This document shows positions 29,410-37,326 of a DNA stretch of 37,519 nt, in pieces (position 1 is the stretch's first letter; every line of letters starts with the position of its first letter). This stretch comes from a virus: IMG/VR virus record IMGVR_UViG_3300027580_000008, positions 1-37,519 of that record, one strand, 5' to 3'. Position numbers and translations under genes: made by a program. Below the pieces are notes generated by a model, which was not told where the DNA came from, searched no databases, and was given only the letters and a program-made list of their open reading frames with translations.

Positions 29410-30216
29410 ATGCGATATTTAGTTGTGGGTTTTGGTACTGTTGGACAGGCCTGGGCCGGAGCTTTGAAAGCCTGGGGCCATGACGTTGGGGTTTATGATC
29501 CTGAAAAGGACCTCGAACCTTCTTCGTGGAGGTTCGAGGGGGCTTTTGTTTGTGTCCCTACGCCTACTAAAAGGAAGACATACTCAAATCAGTTTTACCA
29601 GGAAGGTTCCTATGTTATGGAAGCTTTGGAATATATTGATAATAAAGAAATACAACATAGCTCTGTAATCCCTTGGATCTCTATACGGTCTACTGTTAAC
29701 CCGAATGCAGAGAGTGTTATTAGGAATAGAATTAGCGAAGGCCAGGACCTTATAGCTGACCCTGAGTTCTTACGTGAGCGGTATGCTGATTACGAAGCCA
29801 GTCACCCACGATTACTGGTAGTTGGCGGTGATAGGGGCAAAGAATATATTAACGAAGTTTATCCAGATTCTTTATCTGCTCCCGTTTGGGTAGCTGGATC
29901 TTTCCGGGAAGCGTTTTGGGCTAAGTATGCTCTTAATTTCTTGTTTTCTTTGAAAGTTATTTACGCTAACGAAGCCGATAAATTGCGAGACCTTTTGACG
30001 GAGGATCCCGAGATAAATTTGGCTGAGTTTTTAAATACTGCTGATCAGTTATTTGCCGGAAGACATATGGACCCTGATCATGGAGATAAGCCTGGTTATG
30101 GCGGTAAGTGCCTTCCTAAGGATACGAAGCTTTGGTACGGTAGGGGGCTTGAGTTACTTGATAGGATGGTCGAAATTAACGGTCGGTTACGAGATTGGCC
30201 AGAATTTTCTGATTAA
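29410..30216 (+). CDS. Shortened UDP-glucose/GDP-mannose dehydrogenase-like protein
   Basis: The 268-residue protein has a Rossmann start VVGFGTVGQAWAGALKAWGH, then VCVPTPT, IRSTVNPN, ADPEFLRER, a central AKYALNFLFSLKVIYANE helix, and GYGGKCLPKDTK with the catalytic Cys (Cys234). This matches the NAD-dependent nucleotide-sugar dehydrogenases that oxidise UDP-glucose to UDP-glucuronate. It ends soon after that motif and lacks the C-terminal UDP-binding domain; normal size is about 400-450 residues. It may be a minimal enzyme or an altered one. Paired with the glycosyltransferase at 15788-16678 it could supply a sugar donor; this is inference. CAGGAGGTTCT precedes the ATG. Confidence 0.82.
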   Translation: MRYLVVGFGTVGQAWAGALKAWGHDVGVYDPEKDLEPSSWRFEGAFVCVPTPTKRKTYSNQFYQEGSYVMEALEYIDNKEIQHSSVIPWISIRSTVNPNAESVIRNRISEGQDLIADPEFLRERYADYEASHPRLLVVGGDRGKEYINEVYPDSLSAPVWVAGSFREAFWAKYALNFLFSLKVIYANEADKLRDLLTEDPEINLAEFLNTADQLFAGRHMDPDHGDKPGYGGKCLPKDTKLWYGRGLELLDRMVEINGRLRDWPEFSD

Positions 30217-30235
30217 GACCCAGGAGGTCTTTACA

Positions 30236-30745
30236 ATGAAACGTGTTCTTCCTTTATTACTAGTGTTGGTGTTAAGTTTTAGTCTTTTGGCTGTTGGTAT
30301 TGATGCTCCGGTAAAAGATGAAATTTGGTCGGAGATCCCTGCTAACGAAAAGTTTGTCTTGAGAACGGAGGACTTTTCTGGCGAATGGGACTTGCTATTC
30401 GGAGGGGCTTTGGTAAGTGAAAGGAATCTGAAGCTGTTTAACTTCTCAGAAGAAAATCGAGAGATTATTCAAGGAATACTGGAACAAAATTATCCGGGCC
30501 AGGAAGTCTTTTTGCTCTATGTTTATACTTACCAGACGACTTATTTCTGGCCTAACGAATTTTCTTTTGTCCAGGATAACTCTCAATATAATGTTGAAAA
30601 TTCGGACTTTATAAAGATTTCTGAGACGTTCTCTGGCGAATTGAAGAAAGACACTTACGTTATGGGTTATATGGCTGCCCCGAAAGGGGTTAACCTGGAA
30701 TATCAAACTGAGATTTGGTACGGAGACTATGCTGTCAATTTCTAA
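30236..30745 (+). CDS. Exported protein with signal peptide
   Basis: From ATG 30236 (CAGGAGGTCTTTACA) the protein has 169 residues. MKRVLPLLLVLVLSFSLLAV is a signal peptide. The mature part is acidic and aromatic with likely strands (FVLRTEDFSGEWDLLFGGAL, VFLLYVYTYQTTYFWP, YVMGYMAAPKGV). A periplasmic or surface role is likely. It is expressed early, so it may change the host envelope. Not recognised. Confidence 0.7.
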   Translation: MKRVLPLLLVLVLSFSLLAVGIDAPVKDEIWSEIPANEKFVLRTEDFSGEWDLLFGGALVSERNLKLFNFSEENREIIQGILEQNYPGQEVFLLYVYTYQTTYFWPNEFSFVQDNSQYNVENSDFIKISETFSGELKKDTYVMGYMAAPKGVNLEYQTEIWYGDYAVNF

Positions 30746-30869
30746 CTTATTTAAGACTGTAAAGGCGTATGGTCTCTGGTGGACTTTTCGAGAGGGGTTT
30801 TATCTTATACTTTCGAGAGTCCTGGAAGGCTTGATTTTCGGGCTAGGTTTAGGACCTGATTACGAATAA
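30729..30869 (+). CDS. Small hydrophobic peptide, 46 residues
   Basis: Overlaps the exported protein's end, ACGGAG upstream. One membrane-like stretch (LILSRVLEGLIFGLGLG) follows a positively charged aromatic part (KAYGLWWTFREGF). A membrane peptide is likely; function unknown. Confidence 0.5.
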   Translation: MLSISNLFKTVKAYGLWWTFREGFYLILSRVLEGLIFGLGLGPDYE

Positions 30870-30876
30870 ACCTACG

Positions 30877-30911
30877 GGTCAGAGGGTTGCTCCCCTCTGG
30901 CCTGTTTTGTA
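30877..30911 (+). terminator. Rho-independent terminator
   Basis: GGTCAGAGGG (30877-30886) pairs with CCCTCTGGCC (30893-30902), loop TTGCTC, followed by TGTTTTGTA. It lies before the MBL-fold gene and probably ends the RecT to exported-protein transcript in part. Confidence 0.7.
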
Positions 30912-30931
30912 TTATATTCCAGGAGGTAAGT

Positions 30932-31642
30932 ATGTTAAGGATTGAAAACGTAGCTTCTAGTTCTTCCGGGAATGCTTTGGCCGTAGGACGTTTGCTGTTT
31001 GATTGTGGTGTTTCTTACTCACGTTTATTAAGTAAACTGGACCTTTGGAATTTTGAAGCCTGTTTTGTTACTCATGAGCATTTGGACCACGCTAAGGCTG
31101 CCGAAGAACTGTCTAAGCGTGGTATTATTCCTGTTTATGCGTCCCCTGGTACTCTGGACTACCTGGAACTTGATAACGAATTTACAGAGCGAATAGATCC
31201 CTTAGAAAAGGTTTCGAGGTCGAATTGGGTTGTTAAACCTTTTGAGGTTGAACATGACAGTCAGGAACCGGTGGGGTTTTTGTGGAAGTATGGGGGCGAG
31301 AAGGGCGTTTATATTGCTGACGCTTCTTTTACAAAATATAAGTTTAACGGTCTGAATCACATCGCTATAAGTTGTAACTATTCGAAAGAAATCTTGGAAG
31401 AAAATGTCAAAAATGGTCTGGTTCCTTACGTCCAGAAACGTAGGTTGCTTGAAAGCCATGCGTCTCTCGAATATGTTTTGAAGTTCCTGAAGGATAACGA
31501 TCTTTCCCGAGTCCGAGAAATTATCTTGCTCCACCTTTCTGGCCGTAATTCTGACGCTAAAGTTTTTAAGCGAACTGTCCAGGAAGCTACTGGTAAACCT
31601 GTTAAAGTGGCTGCTAAATCTGGCGGTTATATGTCAGTCTAG
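30932..31642 (+). CDS. MBL-fold metallohydrolase (YycJ/WalJ-like)
   Basis: From ATG 30932 (CAGGAGGTAAGT) the protein has 236 residues. The metal site is THEHLDHAKAAEEL; further motifs are VYIADASF, IAISCNYSKE, ESHASLEYV and ILLHLSGRNSD. YycJ-like MBL enzymes are often next to recT in Bacillota phages, in the place of an exonuclease. It likely acts on DNA or nucleotides; activity is inferred. It ends tail to tail with the phosphoesterase gene: both stop codons share a CTAG palindrome. Confidence 0.82.
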   Translation: MLRIENVASSSSGNALAVGRLLFDCGVSYSRLLSKLDLWNFEACFVTHEHLDHAKAAEELSKRGIIPVYASPGTLDYLELDNEFTERIDPLEKVSRSNWVVKPFEVEHDSQEPVGFLWKYGGEKGVYIADASFTKYKFNGLNHIAISCNYSKEILEENVKNGLVPYVQKRRLLESHASLEYVLKFLKDNDLSRVREIILLHLSGRNSDAKVFKRTVQEATGKPVKVAAKSGGYMSV

Positions 31643-32658
31643 CAATCTAAGCGATCTAATATGCTTACGTCATGGAAGACGTTCCAATGTCTTCTTTCTG
31701 CTGACAGTTCTATTATTGGTGTATCCAGTCCAGCTTGAGATCCTTTGAAGCCCCTGGATCTTGCATATCTGTCGTTCTGTTTATAGGACCCTATGTTAAC
31801 CATGAGCTTCCTCTGGCCTTGCTCGACCTGATTAAGGAAGGCTGCTTGGTGCGAATGTCCCATAATTGCTATATCTGCTTTTGGGTATTGCTCCCTTATA
31901 GTTCTTACGCCTGAATGTAAATCGTTATACATACTGGACCCTTTGCCTTTGTGTGATACAGCTACCCGGTAAGTTTGCTCCCCAACTTTTACGTTAAGTA
32001 CACCGTGGTGGCCGAGATATGGTTTATCCCACCTTTGTGAAAGCTCTTTGATTGGGTTATGGTCGACTTCTTCTTCCTGGTGTCGTTCGTGGCAGCCTGA
32101 AGACATGGAGACGATTTTGTCTTTTATTAGTGCTAAGGTCATCTTTGCTAGTCTTCTGGCTTCCCTGGGGGTTGATATAGTCTCGAAGTTGAGGTCCATA
32201 TATTTTACTGCGTTGTCCGAAAGGTCTCCGGTAATTGCTACTCCGAGATTCTTCTGGCCTTTTATGGTTAAAAGGTCGCTTTCGTATTTGTCTAGGTAGC
32301 TCATTATATTTTCGATATGTATATCTCCAAGCCCGACTAAGTAAGCTCTTTTATTTTGAACTGGTAGCCTTATGGTAGCTTCCTCTGTTTGCGCCCTTTT
32401 TAGCTTTACGTTCTTTGAGTAGTCCCGAAAGGCTTCCCATAGATCCTGGTCTTCTGGCTCTAATAGTTTGGTAAACTTGTCTTTGTTTTCTTCTGAGACC
32501 TGATCGAGTAGGGCTTCTTTTGAGTATTCGTAATGGCAGTTATAAACAGTTTTTTCTGCTATTCCGAGAGCTTTTGCGACTTCTGCTGCTTTGACTTCTC
32601 CCTCGGTGCGTTCTTCGTATTCGTAAACTTCTTTACAGGTCTTTTCGCTTGGTGGCAT
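31639..32658 (-). CDS. Metallophosphoesterase
   Basis: The preferred start is ATG 32658 (PPSEKTCKEV) with GGGAGGAAGACC; 339 residues. An N-terminal helix-turn-helix-like part (EVKAAEVAKALGIAEKTVYN) leads to the calcineurin-type core: GLGDIHIE, ITGDLSDN, SGCHERH, VSHKGKG and GHSHQA. Such phage enzymes may cut DNA ends or nucleotides. The HTH-like part suggests binding to DNA. Position at the end of the late block is unusual for a nuclease of the replication module. Confidence 0.82.
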   Translation of the reverse strand: MPPSEKTCKEVYEYEERTEGEVKAAEVAKALGIAEKTVYNCHYEYSKEALLDQVSEENKDKFTKLLEPEDQDLWEAFRDYSKNVKLKRAQTEEATIRLPVQNKRAYLVGLGDIHIENIMSYLDKYESDLLTIKGQKNLGVAITGDLSDNAVKYMDLNFETISTPREARRLAKMTLALIKDKIVSMSSGCHERHQEEEVDHNPIKELSQRWDKPYLGHHGVLNVKVGEQTYRVAVSHKGKGSSMYNDLHSGVRTIREQYPKADIAIMGHSHQAAFLNQVEQGQRKLMVNIGSYKQNDRYARSRGFKGSQAGLDTPIIELSAERRHWNVFHDVSILDRLDC

Positions 32659-32815
32659 GGTCTTCCTCCCGTAATATAGAAAAGTCCAGCCCTTTGACGG
32701 GCTGGATAAAGGCAATTTCTTTCCCGTCTTTGTATAGGTAAGCCTTAGTACCGAAACGGGTATAAAAACGTCTTATTTCTAGCTCTACGTTGACTTTATA
32801 GCTCTGATGGTCCAC
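32633..32815 (-). CDS. Hypothetical protein, 60 residues (GTG start)
   Basis: Starts with GTG directly after the upstream stop (TAAGTG) without a clear ribosome site, so translation is probably coupled. Strand-rich, basic (YKVNVELEIRRFYTRFGTKA). It overlaps the phosphoesterase start by 26 bases. No family. Confidence 0.5.
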   Translation of the reverse strand: MDHQSYKVNVELEIRRFYTRFGTKAYLYKDGKEIAFIQPVKGLDFSILREEDHATKRKDL

Positions 32816-33184
32816 TTAAAAGTAGTTTTTCAATATTAGTTCTGTTGTAAGGTACCCCACCCAAGATATTATCCCGAAACCAGCTTTATATATCCTGCTT
32901 ATTCGTTTCCCGATATTTTGTATTTTACTCCGGTTTTTTGCTACCTGTACCGTTAGGGGTTTACTACCGTTTCCCTCGAGCAGGACTTTGTTTACAGTCT
33001 TCTGTAAATTATTGAAGTCTTCCTTTGTGGGTGTGTCTCCTACTTCTTCCTCTATGCACCCTAAGCGTCTCTCGATATTTTGTATATCTTGTTTATTTAA
33101 CCTGGACTGTACGTTTATGGACGCTGGTGGTTGGTTGTTTTGATCTTGGGGGCTTGCCTTATTACTTTCCTTTTGCTCTTTCAT
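32816..33184 (-). CDS. Coiled-coil protein with C-terminal membrane segment
   Basis: The 122-residue protein has a polar N-terminus, a central coiled coil (DIQNIERRLGCIEEEVG, FNNLQKTVNKVLLE, KIQNIGKRISRI) and a C-terminal hydrophobic segment (AGFGIISWVGYLTTELIL). The layout recalls XhlA-type holin partners. It is near the fibre genes, where lysis genes are often found. The lysis role is inferred. Confidence 0.6.
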   Translation of the reverse strand: MKEQKESNKASPQDQNNQPPASINVQSRLNKQDIQNIERRLGCIEEEVGDTPTKEDFNNLQKTVNKVLLEGNGSKPLTVQVAKNRSKIQNIGKRISRIYKAGFGIISWVGYLTTELILKNYF

Positions 33185-33581
33185 TGTCAGAGTCAGCCTC
33201 GTCTAACCAATCTATTTGGTCTTCTATGTCGTCTCTAAAGTCTTCTGTATATTTGACCCAATCGTGCCCGAGACGATCGTTTAACTGAGCGACTACTTGG
33301 TCGATTGCCTTTGATAGGAAGGACCTGACCATCCAGCCTTGAATCCACCCGAGATAGCCTTGGCTTTGTATGTAATTTATAACTGTATTGAGAACGAATT
33401 CCTTCCTTTCGCCGATTAGCTCTCCGTTATCCCACTTCTTTTCGGCCTTTATGATTGCGTCTTCTAAGACTTCCCAGGTAGAATCCCAAACAGCATCTCC
33501 GAGATCCTTCAGTAGGTCCTCTACGAAAGCCCCTAAAACTGAGAAGGTACGACCTTTAATTTTGCTGATCCATTTCTTCAT
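33162..33581 (-). CDS. Possible LL-H-holin-like helical protein
   Basis: Preferred start ATG 33581 (KKWISKIKG) behind GGTGAGG; the GTG three codons earlier is too near the ribosome site. The middle segment GERKEFVLNTVINYIQSQG and the following FLSKAIDQVVAQLNDRLG match the helix pattern after the membrane segment in LL-H-type holins, but here the N-terminus is amphipathic (FSVLGAFVEDLLKDLGDAVW) rather than a clear membrane span. Lysis role is tentative. Confidence 0.5.
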   Translation of the reverse strand: MKKWISKIKGRTFSVLGAFVEDLLKDLGDAVWDSTWEVLEDAIIKAEKKWDNGELIGERKEFVLNTVINYIQSQGYLGWIQGWMVRSFLSKAIDQVVAQLNDRLGHDWVKYTEDFRDDIEDQIDWLDEADSDNERAKGK

Positions 33582-33807
33582 TTTCCTCACCCCTTGTCTC
33601 CGTTTTGAAAGCTTTGATGTATCTTGAAAAGGTCATAGCGTCTTGGTTGTCAAGACCCCAAGCAGAAAGCTCTCTGTCTATTGCCTGCTGTGCTGTTTTC
33701 TTGCAGAAGTCTTCGAAAGTTATTCCGTTTAGTTTTGGTTTTATCTCTGCTTGGAAGTATGACCTGTCTACTTCCTCCCGTTCTATGTCAATATGGAAGG
33801 TAGCCAA
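33556..33807 (-). CDS. Hypothetical protein, 83 residues (TTG start)
   Basis: Starts with TTG at 33807 behind GAGGTGAATTATT. It has FHIDIEREEVDRSYFQAEI then a helical region (FEDFCKKTAQQAIDRELSAW, NQDAMTFSRYIKAF) and an acidic end. It overlaps the next gene by 26 bases. Not recognised. Confidence 0.6.
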   Translation of the reverse strand: MATFHIDIEREEVDRSYFQAEIKPKLNGITFEDFCKKTAQQAIDRELSAWGLDNQDAMTFSRYIKAFKTETRGEENEEMDQQN

Positions 33808-33826
33808 AATAATTCACCTCATATAT

Positions 33827-33854
33827 AGTATAATTATTTTGTAGATTATTTCAG
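33827..33854 (-). promoter_or_regulatory. Possible promoter of lysis-region genes
   Basis: On the minus strand CTGAAA (33849-33854) and TATACT (33827-33832) are separated by 16 bases. Each hexamer deviates from consensus, and the region is AT-rich, so this is weak support. Confidence 0.3.
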
Positions 33855-33857
33855 GGT

Positions 33858-34880
33858 TTATATAAGTTCGTTCCAGAGAGCTGTGCGAGTACCAAATGTT
33901 CCTGGGGTTACCGAAATGTCTCTGGGTGTAGAATCTAAGTTTACGCCCCATGAATTGTTTAAGCTTGAATCTAATTTAAGTAAGGTATTATACCATCCGT
34001 CTATTACGTATATGTTCCTATTTGGGGTCCACTTTACTCCGTTTCCGTCTGATACGTTGGTGGTTTGCTCAAGCGTTAAATCGAAAGTTCCGTCTGAGTA
34101 TTTGTATAGGGTGTCGTCCATGGAGCTGGCTAATACTTCCCTGTTTGTCGGATGAAAGCTTACGTCCTTTACGTTTCCGGTAGGGTCCCCTGCGTCGTGT
34201 GCGTAAGTTAAGTCCCACTGACTGTAATCGTAAACCTCGACTTCCGGATAACCATGTGCTATGTAAAATCTTCCGTTTTCCGGATCTAACTCGACTCCGA
34301 ATGTATTGTAGTTCCCTTCATCTCTGGTTACTTTCTCTGAGCCGTCCGCAGAATCGTATAATCCTGAGTATTCTTGCCCAGCTACCGCTAAAACGCCTTG
34401 GTTATCTACTTCGATGTCGTAAATCATCTTATTATTATTAGCGAAAACTGTGTTGCTGTTTTGCCAAACTAAGGTAGCACTTTCGTTTAACTTTCCTATG
34501 TAACCGTCATCTGTAGCGTAATAAATGTAATCATCTGGCCCGAATGTTACTGCTCTAACGTTATTCCCTGTTGAGTAAGTCCAAATTTCGTTACCGTCTT
34601 CGTCTACAAACCGTATAAGATTATATTCGTAACCTATAACTGCTTTCTCGTCCTTCCTAGCCTCTATGGCAATTGCGTTCCCGTCTGTATCGTTTCTATG
34701 CCACTTTAAGTTACCTCCGCTATCAACTTTGTACGTATGGCTTGATCCTGCTGCTACATAAGCGTATTCGAGATAGTTGTAACTTTCGTAAACTAGCGAG
34801 GATCCTTCGTAGACCTTGTCGATCTGATTGCCGCCTTCGTATAAAGTATCTATTTCTGACGAACCTTCGTAAATTGGCAT
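33858..34880 (-). CDS. Beta-propeller-like tail-region protein
   Basis: The 340-residue protein begins with three short tandem units (IYEGSSEIDTLYEGGNQIDK, then VYEGSSLVYES), seen in phage tail proteins as a possible attachment arm. The rest is a series of PQQ/WD-like blades (NLKWHRNDTDGN, NEIWTYSTGNN, ATLVWQNSN, FDLTLEQTTN, NNSWGVNLDST). A beta-propeller is likely. It may bind host surface sugars as a fibre tip. It follows the repeat fibre gene by two bases. Confidence 0.7.
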   Translation of the reverse strand: MPIYEGSSEIDTLYEGGNQIDKVYEGSSLVYESYNYLEYAYVAAGSSHTYKVDSGGNLKWHRNDTDGNAIAIEARKDEKAVIGYEYNLIRFVDEDGNEIWTYSTGNNVRAVTFGPDDYIYYATDDGYIGKLNESATLVWQNSNTVFANNNKMIYDIEVDNQGVLAVAGQEYSGLYDSADGSEKVTRDEGNYNTFGVELDPENGRFYIAHGYPEVEVYDYSQWDLTYAHDAGDPTGNVKDVSFHPTNREVLASSMDDTLYKYSDGTFDLTLEQTTNVSDGNGVKWTPNRNIYVIDGWYNTLLKLDSSLNNSWGVNLDSTPRDISVTPGTFGTRTALWNELI

Positions 34881-34882
34881 AA

Positions 34883-35467
34883 TTACTTCCTCACAAAGTA
34901 TAGGGTTGTGCTATCGGGAGTTGAAGGAAGGCTGTCTACTACGGCTACGTCATAACCGTCTACTGACTCTACGTCTTGGTTGGCCGGATCATGGTGTTGG
35001 TTAGAATATACGTTTGATAAATCTCTATGATCTCCTGAAAAGTAGTTGTGCGAAGCTGTAGATCCGTGGTCTCCGTCGTTGTTTATGGCTGATCTGGCCT
35101 GGCTGTCCGTGTAATAATTATGCGGAGCTGTAGATCCGTGGTCTCCGTCGTTGTTTATGGCTGATATAGCTTCGCTATCTGAGTATCGAGTGTGGTGTGC
35201 GGAGCTGTTTCCTTTATGGTTATTGAAGTCTGTAACCTTAGTATAATCGTTATTATGTTTTGAGTTATCGTGAGCTTGTGGGGGTTGGTCGTCTGCTAGG
35301 ACCCCGGTTAAATTGGTTACGTCTATTTGGTCGGACCCACCTTCTTGATGCCTTCCTTTGTGTGATTCTACCATGTCTGTTGCGTCTTTTATACCTTGGT
35401 CCATCTGATCTAGGTTCGATACGTTTACTGGTGTTGTTTCTGTCCACCCTACTTTTGTGTAAGCCAT
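34883..35467 (-). CDS. Tail fibre protein with His/Asp repeats
   Basis: The 194-residue protein starts after a TMP-like GGTGATATT site. Its N-terminus (AYTKVGWTETTPVNVSNLDQ) is common in baseplate/fibre adaptors. The centre has repeats AINNDGDHGSTAxHNY with paired His and Asp residues, as in trimeric fibre shafts that bind metal. The C-terminus (VVDSLPSTPDSTTLYFVRK) is a conserved end found in phage fibre attachments. Likely a short trimeric fibre. Confidence 0.75.
   Translation of the reverse strand: MAYTKVGWTETTPVNVSNLDQMDQGIKDATDMVESHKGRHQEGGSDQIDVTNLTGVLADDQPPQAHDNSKHNNDYTKVTDFNNHKGNSSAHHTRYSDSEAISAINNDGDHGSTAPHNYYTDSQARSAINNDGDHGSTASHNYFSGDHRDLSNVYSNQHHDPANQDVESVDGYDVAVVDSLPSTPDSTTLYFVRK
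35054..35165. repeat. 40-bp direct repeat in fibre gene
   Basis: The 40-bp sequence at 35054-35093 is repeated without change at 35126-35165, a 72-bp (24-codon) period. It encodes the shaft repeat around NNDGDHGSTA. Identity at the DNA level, including synonymous sites, suggests a recent duplication or ongoing unequal recombination that changes shaft length. Confidence 0.85.
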
Positions 35468-35471
35468 AATA

Positions 35472-37295
35472 TCACCACTTGTAATCGTATTTCTCTATTT
35501 GCCAAGCCTCAATATCGGTTTTTTCGGTTCCTTGAGCTTGTTTATCTAGCTCGTATCCGCTTCCTTTTGTCCCGGATGCGTTTTCGCCGCCCCACCAGCC
35601 GAGGTATCCTATTGTACCAACGGCTTCCTGGGCTTCGAGCCTGGTTAAGGTATAGACTTCGTTTATAGGATCTCCTGAAAGTTCCCCTTGTGATATTTGC
35701 TTCCTTCCTATTTCGTTTCCTGAAGAATCATACCAGGCAAGATATTCGATGCGTTTTTCCGGGAACATAGGAAGTTCTGAATCCCCGGCGTTGTAAGTTC
35801 CGTCTGCGTAAAACTCTTGGAATATGTTCGGTGTTTCTGTTTCTGACCATGTTTCGCTGAAAGTATAATTTTGTGTAACTTGAGACGCTGAGATCGCACT
35901 TTCGGATATAGCCCTCTCTGTGTATTTCTTTAATTTCCCGAAGATCTCCTGCCAGGTATCGTGCTTAGGCCCTAGATTACTTTCTATTTCATAAACTAAC
36001 GTATCGCCTTGAGGTTCTATTACCACTTTACTGATTAAGGTATTTGGTAGCCCGTTGCTTTGATCAAAACCGTATTGGGCGAATGCTGTTTCGTCTAATT
36101 CCTGTATTTGTCCAGCGTGGATCCCGCCAGAAAGGGTTTGATACTTTAATGTTTTGCTGTCTCTCGAATACTTAGCTAATAAAGCCCCTGCCCTCTGGAA
36201 GGCCCTGTCTTGTCCTTCTATATCTGGTCTACCTGTAACGTGGTCGACCTCACCGGATGTTATGTTATTCGAGAGTTCTTTCCTTTTATTTATTTCGTTT
36301 TGCTTGCTGGCTTCTATTATTATTTGAATAAAGCCACGGTACTCGACTGTTAAGGTGTCGGAACTTGTCAGAGAGATATTGTCGGAATCCTGGGTTATTG
36401 TGTCTTTGCCTTTGCTCCAGTACCAATCTGCGTCTCCTGTCCCTTTGGGGGCGGTAGTCTTTTCTGTCCCGTTAACTTTAATCGTGGGGCTTTCAGCTAT
36501 GTCATATGCGACTGTAAATGTTGTCCTCTCTCCATCTCCGACAAAAGATTCTGTTTGTGGGGCGGTTATATCTTTGACCCCGTTTATAAATTGCTTGTTT
36601 CTATATTTGTAATTGCTTTCGTTTATATTGATTTGGCCCTTGATATTGGACGGAGATAATGTCCAGGTTTTATCTCCTGAGTCGTAAGCCTTGAAGTGTA
36701 GAATCCGGTTTTCGTCGATCATCCACCAGAAGCCTTGTCCCTCTGCTAGTTCGTTTAAAGCGTCTTCTACTGTGAGGAAGTTGAAGCTTACAGAATCGAG
36801 AGTTTTACCTTCTTCTATAGAATCGGATGTATAGGTAACGCTTTCCTGTGTAAGCTTTTCGTCTACGAGATCCCTGGCTACTTGACCTGCCGATATATCT
36901 TTTGCTGTGTATCTTATTCTACGTTTGCTTGCGAGATAATGGTTGTCTTTACATTGTATCGAGAAATGCTGTATGTTGTTATCTTGGTCTTTATGTAATT
37001 TTGATTTTCTATTAAGGTCATAAATCCAGCCCCGGAAAATGACCTTATTAAGGGCTTGAGAAATGACCTCTATCGGGTGGCCTTGCTTAGGTGTGAAGCT
37101 TAAACCTCTCCGGGCTATCATAAATTCTGCTATGCTTTGGCGGTCTACTTCGTTTTCGACCCTGAGTGTTCCTCGTTTAACTGGTGCTCGTTCGCCTGCT
37201 ATTGTAACTGCGAGAGGGGTCCCGATATAAAGTGAAGAATCTGGTATTTCTTGATCTGGTGCGAAGCTATCCGGGACTGCTGTGTCAATAGCCAT
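35472..37295 (-). CDS. Tail hub/baseplate protein (gp27-like)
   Basis: The 607-residue protein has a phage tail hub layout: strand-rich N-terminus (GTPLAVTIAGERAPVKRGTL), FRGWIYDL, IQHFSIQCKDNHYLASKR and a hub helix region AGQVARDLVDEKL, then EDALNELAEGQGFWWMIDEN and LHFKAYD. These fit the gp27/Tal hub domain. The C-terminal half is beta-rich with a coil (QNEINKRKELSNNITSG). It joins the tail tube to the fibre. No peptidoglycan hydrolase motif was seen. Confidence 0.78.
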   Translation of the reverse strand: MAIDTAVPDSFAPDQEIPDSSLYIGTPLAVTIAGERAPVKRGTLRVENEVDRQSIAEFMIARRGLSFTPKQGHPIEVISQALNKVIFRGWIYDLNRKSKLHKDQDNNIQHFSIQCKDNHYLASKRRIRYTAKDISAGQVARDLVDEKLTQESVTYTSDSIEEGKTLDSVSFNFLTVEDALNELAEGQGFWWMIDENRILHFKAYDSGDKTWTLSPSNIKGQININESNYKYRNKQFINGVKDITAPQTESFVGDGERTTFTVAYDIAESPTIKVNGTEKTTAPKGTGDADWYWSKGKDTITQDSDNISLTSSDTLTVEYRGFIQIIIEASKQNEINKRKELSNNITSGEVDHVTGRPDIEGQDRAFQRAGALLAKYSRDSKTLKYQTLSGGIHAGQIQELDETAFAQYGFDQSNGLPNTLISKVVIEPQGDTLVYEIESNLGPKHDTWQEIFGKLKKYTERAISESAISASQVTQNYTFSETWSETETPNIFQEFYADGTYNAGDSELPMFPEKRIEYLAWYDSSGNEIGRKQISQGELSGDPINEVYTLTRLEAQEAVGTIGYLGWWGGENASGTKGSGYELDKQAQGTEKTDIEAWQIEKYDYKW

Positions 37296-37326
37296 AACTT
37301 TCTACCTCACTTAGCTCAATATACAT

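Noticed and set aside
35041-35170. CRISPR-like repeat
   Set aside because: Only two copies, in frame within a fibre gene, encoding a protein repeat.
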